41,930 nucleotides of DNA from Lachnospiraceae bacterium (GTDB taxonomy: Bacteria > Bacillota > Clostridia > Lachnospirales > Lachnospiraceae). Both the position numbers and the translations under genes were made by a program. Of the stretch, positions 1 through 6,932 are shown in pieces (the first letter of the stretch is position 1; the number at the start of each line of letters is the position of its first letter). The DNA is taken from positions 1 through 41,930 of the forward strand of contig JAMPFQ010000030.1 in NCBI GenBank assembly GCA_023664345.1, given 5' to 3'. The notes under the pieces are model-generated. The model was not told the DNA's origin. It worked only from the letters and a program-made list of their open reading frames with translations, and made no database searches.

Positions 1-54
<54 letters not shown>

Positions 55-90
55 ACACCATCTGATTCGGAAACAAACCGAACATATGGT

Positions 91-119
91 ATTTTAACTT
101 ATTATTCTATACTTGTCAA
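91..119 (-). promoter_or_regulatory. Promoter of tRNA-Arg(UCU)
   Basis: On the minus strand a perfect -35 box TTGACA (119-114) is followed by a 17-bp spacer and the -10 box TAAAAT (96-91). The -10 lies about 37 bp before the mature tRNA 5' end, as expected for a stable-RNA promoter with a short leader. Confidence 0.75.
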
Positions 120-147
120 CATGTTTATGGAAAAAACTTCGGCTACT

Positions 148-336
148 TGTTACAGTTCAGCCATGCAGAAATGATTGTGCAGATTGCCCGTGTGAGCTTG
201 CTCACTAAGGGCGAGCTGCACGATCATTTCTATAGGGCGTCCGCCCGACATGAAATAAGTTGCCGACAATAGTGTTGGTTTATCGGTGAAAATGTATATT
301 TCGGCAACTTATGAATAGCATGGCTGAACTGTTACA
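148..336. repeat. Inverted-repeat element folding as a three-way junction
   Basis: The outer arms at 148-166 and 318-336 match at 18 of 19 positions as inverted repeats; the arm reads TGT(T/A)ACAGTTCAGCCATGC. Inside lie two further hairpins: 168-183 with 216-231 (15 of 16 paired) and 257-266 with 301-310 (perfect, AAGTTGCCGA). The whole 189-bp unit would fold as a closed stem carrying two arms. No ORF is inside. The right edge abuts the stop codon of the XRE gene at 338. The outer arm shares ACAGTTCAG with the ends of the repeats at 3181 and 10318, so it may belong to the same loose family. It could be a MITE-like element or a structured RNA. Confidence 0.7.
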
Positions 337-337
337 G

Positions 338-664
338 CTACTTTAGAGTTCTCGCTATATCCAACAGGTAGAACTGTTCATCCTCGGACAGTTCTTTGGT
401 GACCTGATAAAGTTCCGCCAGTATCTTCGTGCTCTGCATCACCTCACTGTTATCTTCCATCTTCCCCGTGCCCCGCATGAGCCAGTCCTTATTTATCCTC
501 AAAGTCTGGCATAGGGCATTGACTACGATCGCCTGGGGAATCGTCTTATTCTTTTCAATATTAAATATGACGCCCCGGGATACACCTATCGCTTCCGCAA
601 GAGAACTTTGCGTATAACCGTTCTTTTTGCGGACATAGGTCAACCGCTCTCCTAAAGTATGCAT
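338..664 (-). CDS. XRE-family (Cro/C1) transcriptional regulator, copy 1
   Basis: This 108-residue protein has an N-terminal HTH_3 domain (about residues 3-62): a YTQSSLAEAIGVSRG core, then the IEKNKTIPQ turn and the NKDWLMRGTG segment typical of phage-repressor-like regulators. The C-terminal 35 residues form an acidic helical tail with LSEDEQFYLLDIARTLK. It is a close paralogue of the next gene (798-1142), sharing both domain and tail. The start codon at 664 is preceded by GAGGGAG, 7 nt away. It is probably a small DNA-binding repressor; its targets are unknown. No integrase or phage structural gene is nearby. Confidence 0.85.
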   Translation of the reverse strand: MHTLGERLTYVRKKNGYTQSSLAEAIGVSRGVIFNIEKNKTIPQAIVVNALCQTLRINKDWLMRGTGKMEDNSEVMQSTKILAELYQVTKELSEDEQFYLLDIARTLK

Positions 665-797
665 GACTTTCTCCCTCGCTTCCCTGTCCTGGTACAGACA
701 TCATAGCATATTCTAACAGGGAAAAAGAGCGTTTTTCACGAACGGTATGCCACACGCACGAAATGCATCTCGGAAAAATATTCGATCCGGTTTTATC

Positions 798-1142
798 TCA
801 ATTTCGATTCAATCTGCGCTTCAGCGCCCTGGCCGTATCCAGCAGATAAAGCTGCTCGTCCTCGGACAGTTCGCTGACAAACTCATACAGTTCCCTGAGC
901 ACCCTGTCACTCCGCGCGGGATCCTCTTTCTTCTCCATCTCACCCACACCGTTCAGGAGCCAGTCGCTGTTGATCTTCAAGGTCTGGCATATAGCGTTTA
1001 TCACGATCGTCTGGGGAACCGTCTTGTCTTTCTCCAGATTAAAGATCACGCCCCGGGATACGCCGATGGATTCGGCAAGCGAATTCTGTGTATAACCGCT
1101 GTGTCTGCGGGCGTAGTTCAGCCGTTCACCTAAAGTCTCCAT
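798..1142 (-). CDS. XRE-family transcriptional regulator, copy 2
   Basis: This 114-residue protein carries an HTH_3 domain at residues 3-62 (YTQNSLAESIGVSRGVIF, then IN-SDWLLNGVGEM) and a C-terminal helical tail ending in basic residues (RALKRRLNRN). It is a tandem paralogue of the gene at 338-664. Its promoter overlaps the first of four palindromic boxes in the divergent intergenic region, so negative autoregulation is the simplest reading. The ATG at 1142 has the ribosome binding site AAGGAGG, 12 nt upstream. The likely role is a repressor of itself and of the small divergent gene at 1315. Confidence 0.87.
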   Translation of the reverse strand: METLGERLNYARRHSGYTQNSLAESIGVSRGVIFNLEKDKTVPQTIVINAICQTLKINSDWLLNGVGEMEKKEDPARSDRVLRELYEFVSELSEDEQLYLLDTARALKRRLNRN

Positions 1143-1168
1143 ACTCTGTGATCCGCCTCCTTACGGAC

Positions 1169-1197
1169 AGTATATAAAAATATTTTTGCATTGTCAA
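1169..1197 (-). promoter_or_regulatory. Promoter of XRE copy 2
   Basis: A -35 box TTGACA (1197-1192), a 17-bp spacer and a -10 box TATACT (1174-1169) lie on the minus strand. The -35 is embedded in operator box 1 (1187-1201), so repressor binding there would block RNA polymerase. Confidence 0.75.
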
Positions 1198-1270
1198 TGC
1201 ATTGATTCATTTTCAATGCTATTTTGCATTTTCAATGCATAAATAATATTTTATTTGCATTGACGATGAA
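1187..1270. promoter_or_regulatory. Four-site operator array between divergent genes
   Basis: Four related 15-bp palindromic boxes are present: TGCATTGTCAATGCA (1187-1201), TTCATTTTCAATGCT (1206-1220), TGCATTTTCAATGCA (1225-1239) and TGCATTGACGATGAA (1256-1270). Start-to-start spacings are 19, 19 and 31 bp. The consensus is TGCATTn3AATGCA. Box 1 covers the -35 of the XRE gene and box 4 covers the -35 of the divergent gene, so a single repressor could shut off both promoters. The XRE protein at 798-1142 is the natural candidate ligand. Confidence 0.75.
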
Positions 1271-1288
1271 TATTTTGCATGTTATAAT
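1260..1288 (+). promoter_or_regulatory. Promoter of the small gene at 1315
   Basis: The -35 box TTGACG (1260-1265), a 17-bp spacer and a perfect -10 TATAAT (1283-1288) point to the plus strand. The -35 lies within operator box 4. Confidence 0.8.
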
Positions 1289-1314
1289 TCACTAATAAAG
1301 CATTACGGAAGGAG

Positions 1315-1536
1315 ATGAATGCTTTGTCAATTCATTTTGATTCCGGACAACAGGCAGGGAACGCAGAGGAGATCATTGATAACGCGATCGATCTTCCGCT
1401 GGAAAATCAGGAACTCCTTTTAATGATGGCAAAGGCAATGCAGTATACGCGGACCTGCGTATCACGCCAGAAGACAGCCCGTTCCCCTGCATCGGCTCCG
1501 GAAACGGTTTCCCCTGGCAATGGTGGCCGTTTTTAA
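1315..1536 (+). CDS. Small unknown protein under XRE operator control, probably 3'-fused
   Basis: The reading frame follows a strong promoter and the ribosome binding site GGAAGGAG (1307-1314). ATG 1315 touches that site, so the in-frame TTG at 1324 is the better start by spacing. The first 50 residues look like a genuine small helical protein (acidic IDLPLENQELLLMMAKAMQY segment). The last 20 residues are Pro/Ser/Arg-rich and run into sequence that, in another frame, encodes a sugar-transporter fragment. The original 3' end was therefore probably lost in a rearrangement. No family is recognised. Genes beside XRE regulators with shared operators often encode a partner of that regulator, but this is inference. 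Confidence 0.5.
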   Translation: MNALSIHFDSGQQAGNAEEIIDNAIDLPLENQELLLMMAKAMQYTRTCVSRQKTARSPASAPETVSPGNGGRF

Positions 1537-1815
1537 TCACGCGGCCTATCCGGGACTGCGGATGGTATTTATGGATTACAACCCCGTGAAAGGCTATTCC
1601 GGCAGCCAGTGGGTAGGAATGGGAACTTTCCAGAAGATCTTTCAGGATGCGGACTTTATCCGCGCCCTGAAAAGTTCCATCGCTTTCAATCTGCTGGGTC
1701 TGCTGCTGGGTTTTCCCATGCTGTGGGGCATGGAGGACAAAAACTTCGAGTATGGCGAAGACGGCAATCCTGTATCCCTTGCGGAAGCCGATCCTGAATA
1801 TACCCAGGGTTGCAA
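1508..1815 (+). pseudogene. Fused fragments of a sugar ABC transporter (LplB-type permease plus binding protein)
   Basis: In the frame of ATG 1520, about 70 residues (MVAVFNHAAYPG through LLGFPM, ending near 1720) match the N-terminal loop and first membrane segment of LplB/UgpA-type permeases used for complex oligosaccharides, including the FMDYNPVKGYSGS motif. The next 30 residues (WGMEDKNFEYGEDGNPVS) look like the C-terminal part of the cognate LplA-type extracellular binding protein. The two were joined by deletion and the frame then runs into a dispersed repeat. There is no start region, no further membrane segments and no other transporter gene, so this is a relic. Confidence 0.6.
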
Positions 1816-1852
1816 CAACAGCAAAAGAAAGGCTGTCTCACGAAAATCAAAG

Positions 1853-1986
1853 ACCCCGCAGCAAGCTGACGGGGTATCCATCTTGCAACGCAGCAAGCTG
1901 CGGGGTATTTGACCCTCGCGGCATTCGCCAAGGTCCAAGGGAATCATGATTCCCTGGACTTGTGGCTCATTGCCCGCGGGAATAAA
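1853..1986. repeat. Dispersed palindromic repeat, copy A
   Basis: The segment 1893-1932 (GCAAGCTGCGGGGTATTTG and on) and the segment 1963-1986 (TGGCTCATTGCCCGCGGGAA and on) recur nearly identically at 15753-15792 and 15833-15856. The ends are imperfect inverted repeats of each other. The interior differs between copies; here it is a hairpin at 1934-1958 (TCCAAGGGAATC facing GATTCCCTGGA). A related CCCCGC...GCGGGG palindrome starts at 1853. No ORF is carried. The degraded esterase-like gene begins directly after it. Confidence 0.75.
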
Positions 1987-2006
1987 TCCACGGACTTCAG
2001 AAAGGC

Positions 2007-2939
2007 ATGGTCAACCATATGTATCATCGTAATTATCATTTCCGGCAATTCCATAACGATTGCTATTCATCAAAGGAAGCGCTTACAGTTGACGTTCCGC
2101 ATCCTGGAAAATATCAGGTCACTTTCACCTTCAAAACAGAAATTCCTCTGAAAAGAGTATCCGTCCACACAGGCACAGGAAATCCTGTTTTCACAGGAAA
2201 TATTCCCGCAGGTGTCTCCAAACAGAACATTGCCGTGAATGTGGGGAACAATGTTTCTGATGGCGAGCGCCGCATATGCCAGGACAGAACCATTACCGTA
2301 ACTGTAACAGCGGATGCAGACTGTCTCAGCGGATTATCCGTCCGTGAGACCTCCTGCCCTGTCATCTACATAGCGGGTTCCGCGGATACCGTGCCCTCCT
2401 TTCATTTGCCGGAAGACTGCTCTGACACATGGAAACAGATGCTGACGACATACATCGGTCATAAAGCTGCCATATCCGATTATTCCCGTCCGGGACTTAC
2501 CACCGAGTCCTTTCGGAAAGAGGGACGGTACGCCGCAATTTATGAATACGGCAGACCGGGAGATTTCTGCCTCTTCCAGTTTGACCCCTCAGGTCAACCC
2601 GTGGAAGACTGGGTATCCGGCGGAATCTGCAGATGCCAGCTTGCCCGCTACATCATTGAGTGCAGGGAGCGGTTTATGTACCCTGTTCTGCTCACCCCTG
2701 TGTACTGCCATCAAAGTAAAAATATGGATGACTTTACTGGTCAATTATGGAAGCAGTGTCTGGAGGCTTATCGGGAAGTAGGAAAACTGACAGCGACGCC
2801 AGTGATAGAACTGAATAAATTGTGTGTCACCACGCATGACGAGTATGTCACCGCCGAATCAGTGGCAAAAAAAATCGCCCTGACATGCAGCGCATATCCT
2901 GGGCGTGGATATCGGTTTCTGGCGAAATGTATGGGTTAG
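2007..2939 (+). pseudogene. Degenerate rhamnogalacturonan-acetylesterase-like (SGNH) protein
   Basis: The 310-residue frame resembles the two-domain RhgT/RGAE family: an N-terminal beta-rich domain (about 25-115; DVPHPGKYQVTFTF) and an SGNH hydrolase domain (about 118-308; VIYIAGS, SRPGLTTESF, EGRYAAI, PGDFCLFQFD, PVLLTPVY). The catalytic blocks are missing. The GDS nucleophile motif reads GSADT, the FGHND block reads FQFDPSG, and no DxxH is seen before the end. There is no signal peptide, the ATG has only AAAGG one base away, and the 5' part abuts a dispersed repeat. I read it as a truncated, inactive pectin-esterase remnant, though an expressed pseudoenzyme cannot be excluded. It fits with the transporter relic upstream as part of a lost polysaccharide locus. 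Confidence 0.5.
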
Positions 2940-2982
2940 GATGGCTTACGCTAACTTCTGGAAGTTGAACCATAAAAATAAA

Positions 2983-3016
2983 ATGGGGAGACATAACTCG
3001 CCTCCCATAAATTTTT
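2983..3016 (+). terminator. Possible terminator after esterase remnant
   Basis: ATGGGGAG (2983-2990) can pair imperfectly with CCTCCCAT (3001-3008), followed by ATTTTTG. It lies 44 bp after the stop at 2939. The stem has one bulge, so confidence is low. Confidence 0.35.
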
Positions 3017-3180
3017 GTAATTATAAAATTTAATTTACTAACTTTTTGCATTAACGACTATAATCACTAACTTACTAATCTTTTGTATTTGTAATCCTTT
3101 GCTTCTTAAATTTGCTAACTATATAATATCGCGTCTATTTCACCTTGTCAATAACATTTTCAATCGTACTACTCTCACTG

Positions 3181-3445
3181 TAACAGTTCAGTCCTGACGG
3201 TATTTGACGGCTTGGTGATTTACAGATCGAGGGACGGCGGAGACGTGCTGCCCTGTTCTGTGCGGACGGAGCAACGCAGTGCTGAACTAACTGCCAACTA
3301 CGACTACGGAACTGTCGCAAAGATATGCGCCAGTTCCTATGGCGCGAATTGCGTCTTCGCGCCATAGTCTGCGTAGGCAGTGGATTTCATCTCTGCTAAA
3401 GACGCTCCCCAAAGTCCGCTCAGAACAGGGCAGCACGTCTCCGCC
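3181..3445. repeat. Dispersed structured repeat, copy 1, with internal hairpins
   Basis: The segment 3181-3321 is the near-identical reverse complement of 10184-10318, closest over 3234-3321. In addition 3236-3260 and 3421-3445 form a perfect 25-bp inverted repeat. Between the arms lie a hairpin at 3308-3336 (GGAACTG...CAGTTCC) and a perfect 11-bp stem at 3338-3348/3356-3366 (TATGGCGCGAA). The left end reads TAACAGTTCAG, shared with the element at 148-336. Short frames here are not credible genes. The rest of the gene-poor stretch 2940-3547 is AT-rich and otherwise featureless. Confidence 0.7.
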
Positions 3446-3547
3446 TGATTCCTGAAAGTTTTCAAGCAAAGAATTTCATTCTTAAGCTGTAAATCAGTGG
3501 TATGTCTTCTGATAACTTGCATTATACAGGCAATACGGTTATTTCTA

Positions 3548-3793
3548 TCATATTTCAGAATGTTTTTCTTCAAATTGCCTTATCATTTGATGTAACTCTT
3601 TTATTTCCTCATTAGTACATTCTGTTCCCCGTTCATTGTCCCAAAAACCAAAATAATAATGTATACCTATTCTTTTGTCTATTTTACAACATTTTACCCA
3701 ATATACAAATCGAGTAACATCGCCTGTTATTAAAAATGCACAAGATAGCACGATAAAAATACTCACCAGCCCTTCAAACAAATTTTTCAACAT
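3548..3793 (-). CDS. Small single-pass membrane protein, family copy 1
   Basis: This 81-residue protein begins MLKNLFEGL, continues with one hydrophobic helix (about residues 8-30), and then has a soluble tail with KCCKIDKR, IHYYFGF and GTECTNEEI. A clear paralogue lies at 24561. The two share MLKN(L/F)F(E/D)GL, the membrane helix, a Cys near residue 36, the IHYY motif, NE-x-GT-x-CTNEE and an EEKH tail. I do not recognise the family. The ATG at 3793 has AAAGGAG upstream. It is transcribed from a consensus promoter whose spacer holds a palindrome, and it faces a divergent XRE gene, as does its paralogue. A membrane effector under repressor control is a reasonable inference. Confidence 0.7.
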   Translation of the reverse strand: MLKNLFEGLVSIFIVLSCAFLITGDVTRFVYWVKCCKIDKRIGIHYYFGFWDNERGTECTNEEIKELHQMIRQFEEKHSEI

Positions 3794-3847
3794 ACAGAAT
3801 GTTCTCCTTTCTACACTTATCAGATAATTTTATTATGGTATAAATCA

Positions 3848-3894
3848 ATTATACTCAATATATTAAGTATAGTCAAGGAATTAAGTATGATACT
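3848..3894 (-). promoter_or_regulatory. Promoter with palindromic operator, small membrane protein copy 1
   Basis: On the minus strand the -35 TTGACT (3876-3871), a 17-bp spacer and the -10 TATAAT (3853-3848) form a near-consensus promoter. The spacer holds an inverted repeat with ATACT/AGTAT arms (about 3850-3871). A second palindrome AGTATGATACT lies at 3884-3894, toward the divergent XRE gene. This is the layout of a repressed promoter. Confidence 0.7.
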
Positions 3895-3925
3895 CTTTCT
3901 ATAATAATTGACTGGAGGGATGTAC

Positions 3926-4129
3926 TTGATTTCCTATAAACCTTTTTTTGATACTTTGTTGCGGAAAAACATCACAGAATATGAATTGATTTTTAAACAT
4001 GGCATTTCTGCTAATACTATCCACCGTATGAAAAAGGGGGAAGCAATTACAACGAAAACAATAGATACTTTTTGCTTTATTCTTGATTGTCCTGTATCTG
4101 ATATCATCGAGCATGATAACACAAAATAG
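3926..4129 (+). CDS. Short XRE/HTH_26 regulator divergent from membrane protein
   Basis: The protein is about 67 residues and is almost entirely one Cro/C1-type helix-turn-helix of the short class (ISYKPFFDTLLRKN, then GISANTIHRMKKGEAITTKTIDTFCFILDCPVSDI). Members of this class usually begin M-I-S-Y-K-P, which supports TTG 3926 as start, 7 nt after GGAGG (3914-3918); the ATG at 3920 is too close to it. The palindromes between this gene and the gene at 3793 are its probable binding sites. Its last 26 bp overlap the 3' end of the convergent radical SAM gene. Confidence 0.8.
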   Translation: MISYKPFFDTLLRKNITEYELIFKHGISANTIHRMKKGEAITTKTIDTFCFILDCPVSDIIEHDNTK

Positions 4130-5615
4130 CTTCCATTCTTATATACCCGCCACAGACCCTCTCCATGGCTTCATCCTCCCTGTCGTTTCCCACTGCCAGG
4201 GTATCTTCCGGGGAAATGCCAAGCCAGCTGCAGATTTCCTCAATGCCGGTTCCTTTGTCACAATCTTTTCTTACAATTTCCAGACAATGGTCTTCCGTAA
4301 AGAAACGGCAGTCAAATCCTGTCAGGAGTTCCGCCATCCTGTAACATTCCTCGTCTGTCCAGTGTCCATGATGACTTTTTATGAGGGTAACCTTGTATAC
4401 GGTTCCGTTCTTTTCAGAGACCATGCAGCGGGCTTTTACGCTTTTTTCAGGTCCCATTGCTTCTTCTATTACCTCGGACAAACAGTCGATATTGATCGGA
4501 TAAATCTTCTCCCGATCGCCGTTTTGGTCTTTCAGATGCAAATATCCTCCGGAAGCATATATACCCCCTTGGAATAATTCCATATCCCCTTTCAGCCGCC
4601 TCTTCACATCCGTCTCCGGCATGGACGTGGCAAGGAAAATCGGGCATATCTCTCCTAATGCGATCAACCTCCTGCGAACCAGCTCTGAAAGTCCTCCTCT
4701 TATATCGCCTGTCTCTCTTTTTACAGAGATCAATGTCCCATCCAGATCAAAAAAGACCGCCTTGAATTTCCTGGGAATCCTGAAAACAGAATGATCGCCG
4801 AAAATATTCTTCCATGCGAAGTCACTCCGCCCGCCATAGGAAAGATAACAGGTGCATCTTTTCCCGCTGCATACAGGTGCAAATATCTCTTCCTCGCCGC
4901 TTTCATACCAGTCAACTCCCTTGGTCTTACTGATATTACAGCTGCGCACCTTTCCGTCGGCCTCGACAAAGCATCTGTCCGCGCACATTGACGGATCTGC
5001 TTCCGGATAATCCAACTCACATGCAAAAAAGGGATCGATCTCCGTAAAAGCGCTGATCTCATCCGGCCTGTAGTTCCTTTTCAGGCCGTCCATCCTGTTG
5101 ACCCACAAATAGACCGCCGGGGAAAGCTTTTCCCGCAGTTCTCTTATCAACTGTATATTCTCCGGAACGCCCACCGCTCCCGCACAGACCTGAACATGGT
5201 TTTGAGCCAATCTATGACACTTGGCAGCAAACGCGTCCACCGTTGTCATCTCAGGATGAAAGGTTGCCCAGAGGCAGAGTTTCGCCGGTTGGCTGAATCC
5301 CTTCATGCACTCCGCAACAGAAAAACTGAGATTGGTCTGCATCCCCACCCTGTCGATCCCGGGAAGTCCTGCCAGGCGTGAAAGCCCCTCCCAATACCAG
5401 CGATGTATGGATGCCTCCCCATAGGGCGTGACAAGGACCGCCCCAATAGAAAAGTCCTGGACTCTCTTTTCCACACTATCGCAAAACCGCTCGAAATTCC
5501 GGCGGTCTTTCTCCAGTTCAGCCGTCAAAGCCCTGTGCTTCGCAAAAGGGCAATAAGAACAGGTGTAATTGCAGCTTTTCAGGTTTCCCCTGTAAATAAC
5601 GGTTCTTTTACGCAT
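4104..5615 (-). CDS. STM4011-family radical SAM protein fused to a HAD hydrolase domain
   Basis: The protein has 503 residues. Residues 1-265 form a radical SAM domain with the cluster motif C15-x3-C19-x2-C22 and a later Cys-rich part (CADRC, VRSC, CSGKRCTC, about 205-255) that could bind a second Fe-S cluster. Residues 283-503 are a HAD (Cof-like) phosphatase domain: FDLDGTL with the nucleophile Asp, a motif-II LATS, and GNDREDE as motif IV. STM4011 proteins are normally the radical SAM part only, so the HAD fusion is unusual. It is the last gene of a five-gene operon and overlaps the preceding gene by 8 bp. The substrate is unknown. Its end overlaps the convergent XRE gene. Confidence 0.85.
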   Translation of the reverse strand: MRKRTVIYRGNLKSCNYTCSYCPFAKHRALTAELEKDRRNFERFCDSVEKRVQDFSIGAVLVTPYGEASIHRWYWEGLSRLAGLPGIDRVGMQTNLSFSVAECMKGFSQPAKLCLWATFHPEMTTVDAFAAKCHRLAQNHVQVCAGAVGVPENIQLIRELREKLSPAVYLWVNRMDGLKRNYRPDEISAFTEIDPFFACELDYPEADPSMCADRCFVEADGKVRSCNISKTKGVDWYESGEEEIFAPVCSGKRCTCYLSYGGRSDFAWKNIFGDHSVFRIPRKFKAVFFDLDGTLISVKRETGDIRGGLSELVRRRLIALGEICPIFLATSMPETDVKRRLKGDMELFQGGIYASGGYLHLKDQNGDREKIYPINIDCLSEVIEEAMGPEKSVKARCMVSEKNGTVYKVTLIKSHHGHWTDEECYRMAELLTGFDCRFFTEDHCLEIVRKDCDKGTGIEEICSWLGISPEDTLAVGNDREDEAMERVCGGYIRMEAILCYHAR

Positions 5616-6918
5616 TTTCCCGCTCCCATTCCAGCATTTTCGCTCTGATCTCCTCCGAGATCAGCTGTGGGCCGATGTAATCGGAAAGCCCCAGACCCTC
5701 CTGTGTCAAAGCAATATGATCATAAGCATCGGCATGTTTCTCTTCCAGCCATCCGCATTCCATCCAATCCCGGAGAACCGAAAAATCTTTCAACACATCA
5801 GTCTGAAAAGTCCTTCGATACGCCTGCCTTGAAAGACCGGGCAGGATCAGCAGATGTTTGATCACGTACCTCCGCCTGATCTCATCATCTGAAAGCAGTA
5901 TCCCATTGGTCACAGCAGAGAAATCTTCCGTCCGCTGAAAACGCTGGATTTCCTCCAGCGCTGCAGCCCGCGTTGTCCTGTATGGCGTACAGGCATGGAG
6001 CCGCCCCAGATAACTTCTCCCGCCGCATCCCAGGGACAGGGCGCTCTTTAACCCACACTCGCTGAATTTCGGCGACACACTCTCAGACTTCTTCCTCACA
6101 AAGCGCCTCATGGACACCTGCGCATACCCGTTCTCCCGCAGATATCCCGATCCACACTGATACAGCGCATACGAATGATCGGAATCCAGCTGCTCCTTTC
6201 CGCCCCGCCGCTCCAGCCAGACGCCATGCTTGATATAAAGCGGATAAAGGAAGATCTCATCCGGTGAGAAGGAAAGCGCCGTCCGCAGGGAACAGGTCAG
6301 GCTGTCCGCAGTCTGGCCCGGAAGCCCGTAGATAAGATCAAAATTCACACATTCAAATCCCATGCCCGCCAAAAGACCCGCCGCCTCCCTGGCGCGCTCA
6401 CTGTCATGATCTCTCCCAAGCCACTTTAGTTCCCCATTGTCAAAACTCTGGATCCCCATGCTGACCCGGGTGACGCCAAGTTCTTTCAGCAATGCCGCTT
6501 TCTGTTTATCTGTCTGATTCGGCGCCGTCTCTATGACGATCTTATGCCCGGCGCTCATGGGCATCCCCGATGCCACCGCGTCAAAGACACGTGTTATTTG
6601 TTCTGTTTCCAACAATAAAGGCGTTCCGCCCCCAATGGTGAAGTCCCCGAAAGACGCACTCTGTGGCAGCATTTCCCCATACTGCTTTATCTGCCGCAAT
6701 ACCGCGTCAATATATTCATCCATCTGAACCTGATCACATCCTGTGATTGAAAACAGATTGCAATAACCGCATTTACTTTCACAAAAGGGAAGGTGAAGGT
6801 ATAAACTGTGCCCTTCACCTTCAAGGTTGAAAAAATAATCCCTCAAATTCACGTTTTCCAGAGGCCTGTACGCCGTCTTATGGGGATAACTGTACATATA
6901 CTGAATATATCTGTTCAT
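5608..6918 (-). CDS. STM4012-family radical SAM protein (HemN/HemW-like)
   Basis: This protein has 436 residues. The N-terminal part has YLHLPFC and C46-x3-C50-x2-C53, the HemN-type cluster motif. It is followed by FTIGGGTPLLL (SAM binding), ETAPNQTD, RVSMGIQSF and FDLIYGLPGQT, all typical of coproporphyrinogen-oxidase-like radical SAM enzymes. The C-terminal third (about 300-436) is a helical HemN-type domain. The ATG at 6918 is chosen because GGCGGGAG lies 5 nt upstream; an in-frame TTG at 6936 lacks a site. In the STM4011-4015 neighbourhood it is not expected to make haem. It probably performs radical chemistry on an unknown substrate, together with the STM4011 enzyme. Confidence 0.88.
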   Translation of the reverse strand: MNRYIQYMYSYPHKTAYRPLENVNLRDYFFNLEGEGHSLYLHLPFCESKCGYCNLFSITGCDQVQMDEYIDAVLRQIKQYGEMLPQSASFGDFTIGGGTPLLLETEQITRVFDAVASGMPMSAGHKIVIETAPNQTDKQKAALLKELGVTRVSMGIQSFDNGELKWLGRDHDSERAREAAGLLAGMGFECVNFDLIYGLPGQTADSLTCSLRTALSFSPDEIFLYPLYIKHGVWLERRGGKEQLDSDHSYALYQCGSGYLRENGYAQVSMRRFVRKKSESVSPKFSECGLKSALSLGCGGRSYLGRLHACTPYRTTRAAALEEIQRFQRTEDFSAVTNGILLSDDEIRRRYVIKHLLILPGLSRQAYRRTFQTDVLKDFSVLRDWMECGWLEEKHADAYDHIALTQEGLGLSDYIGPQLISEEIRAKMLEWERENA

Positions 6919-6932
6919 TTTCACTCCCGCCT

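Noticed and set aside
338..1142. Prophage immunity region
   Set aside because: Two XRE repressors and an operator array suggest it, but no integrase, excisionase, replication or structural phage genes are present nearby.
3135..3573. Three overlapping minus-strand frames of 60-78 codons
   Set aside because: They lie across the inverted-repeat element, have repeat-derived composition and no start signals.
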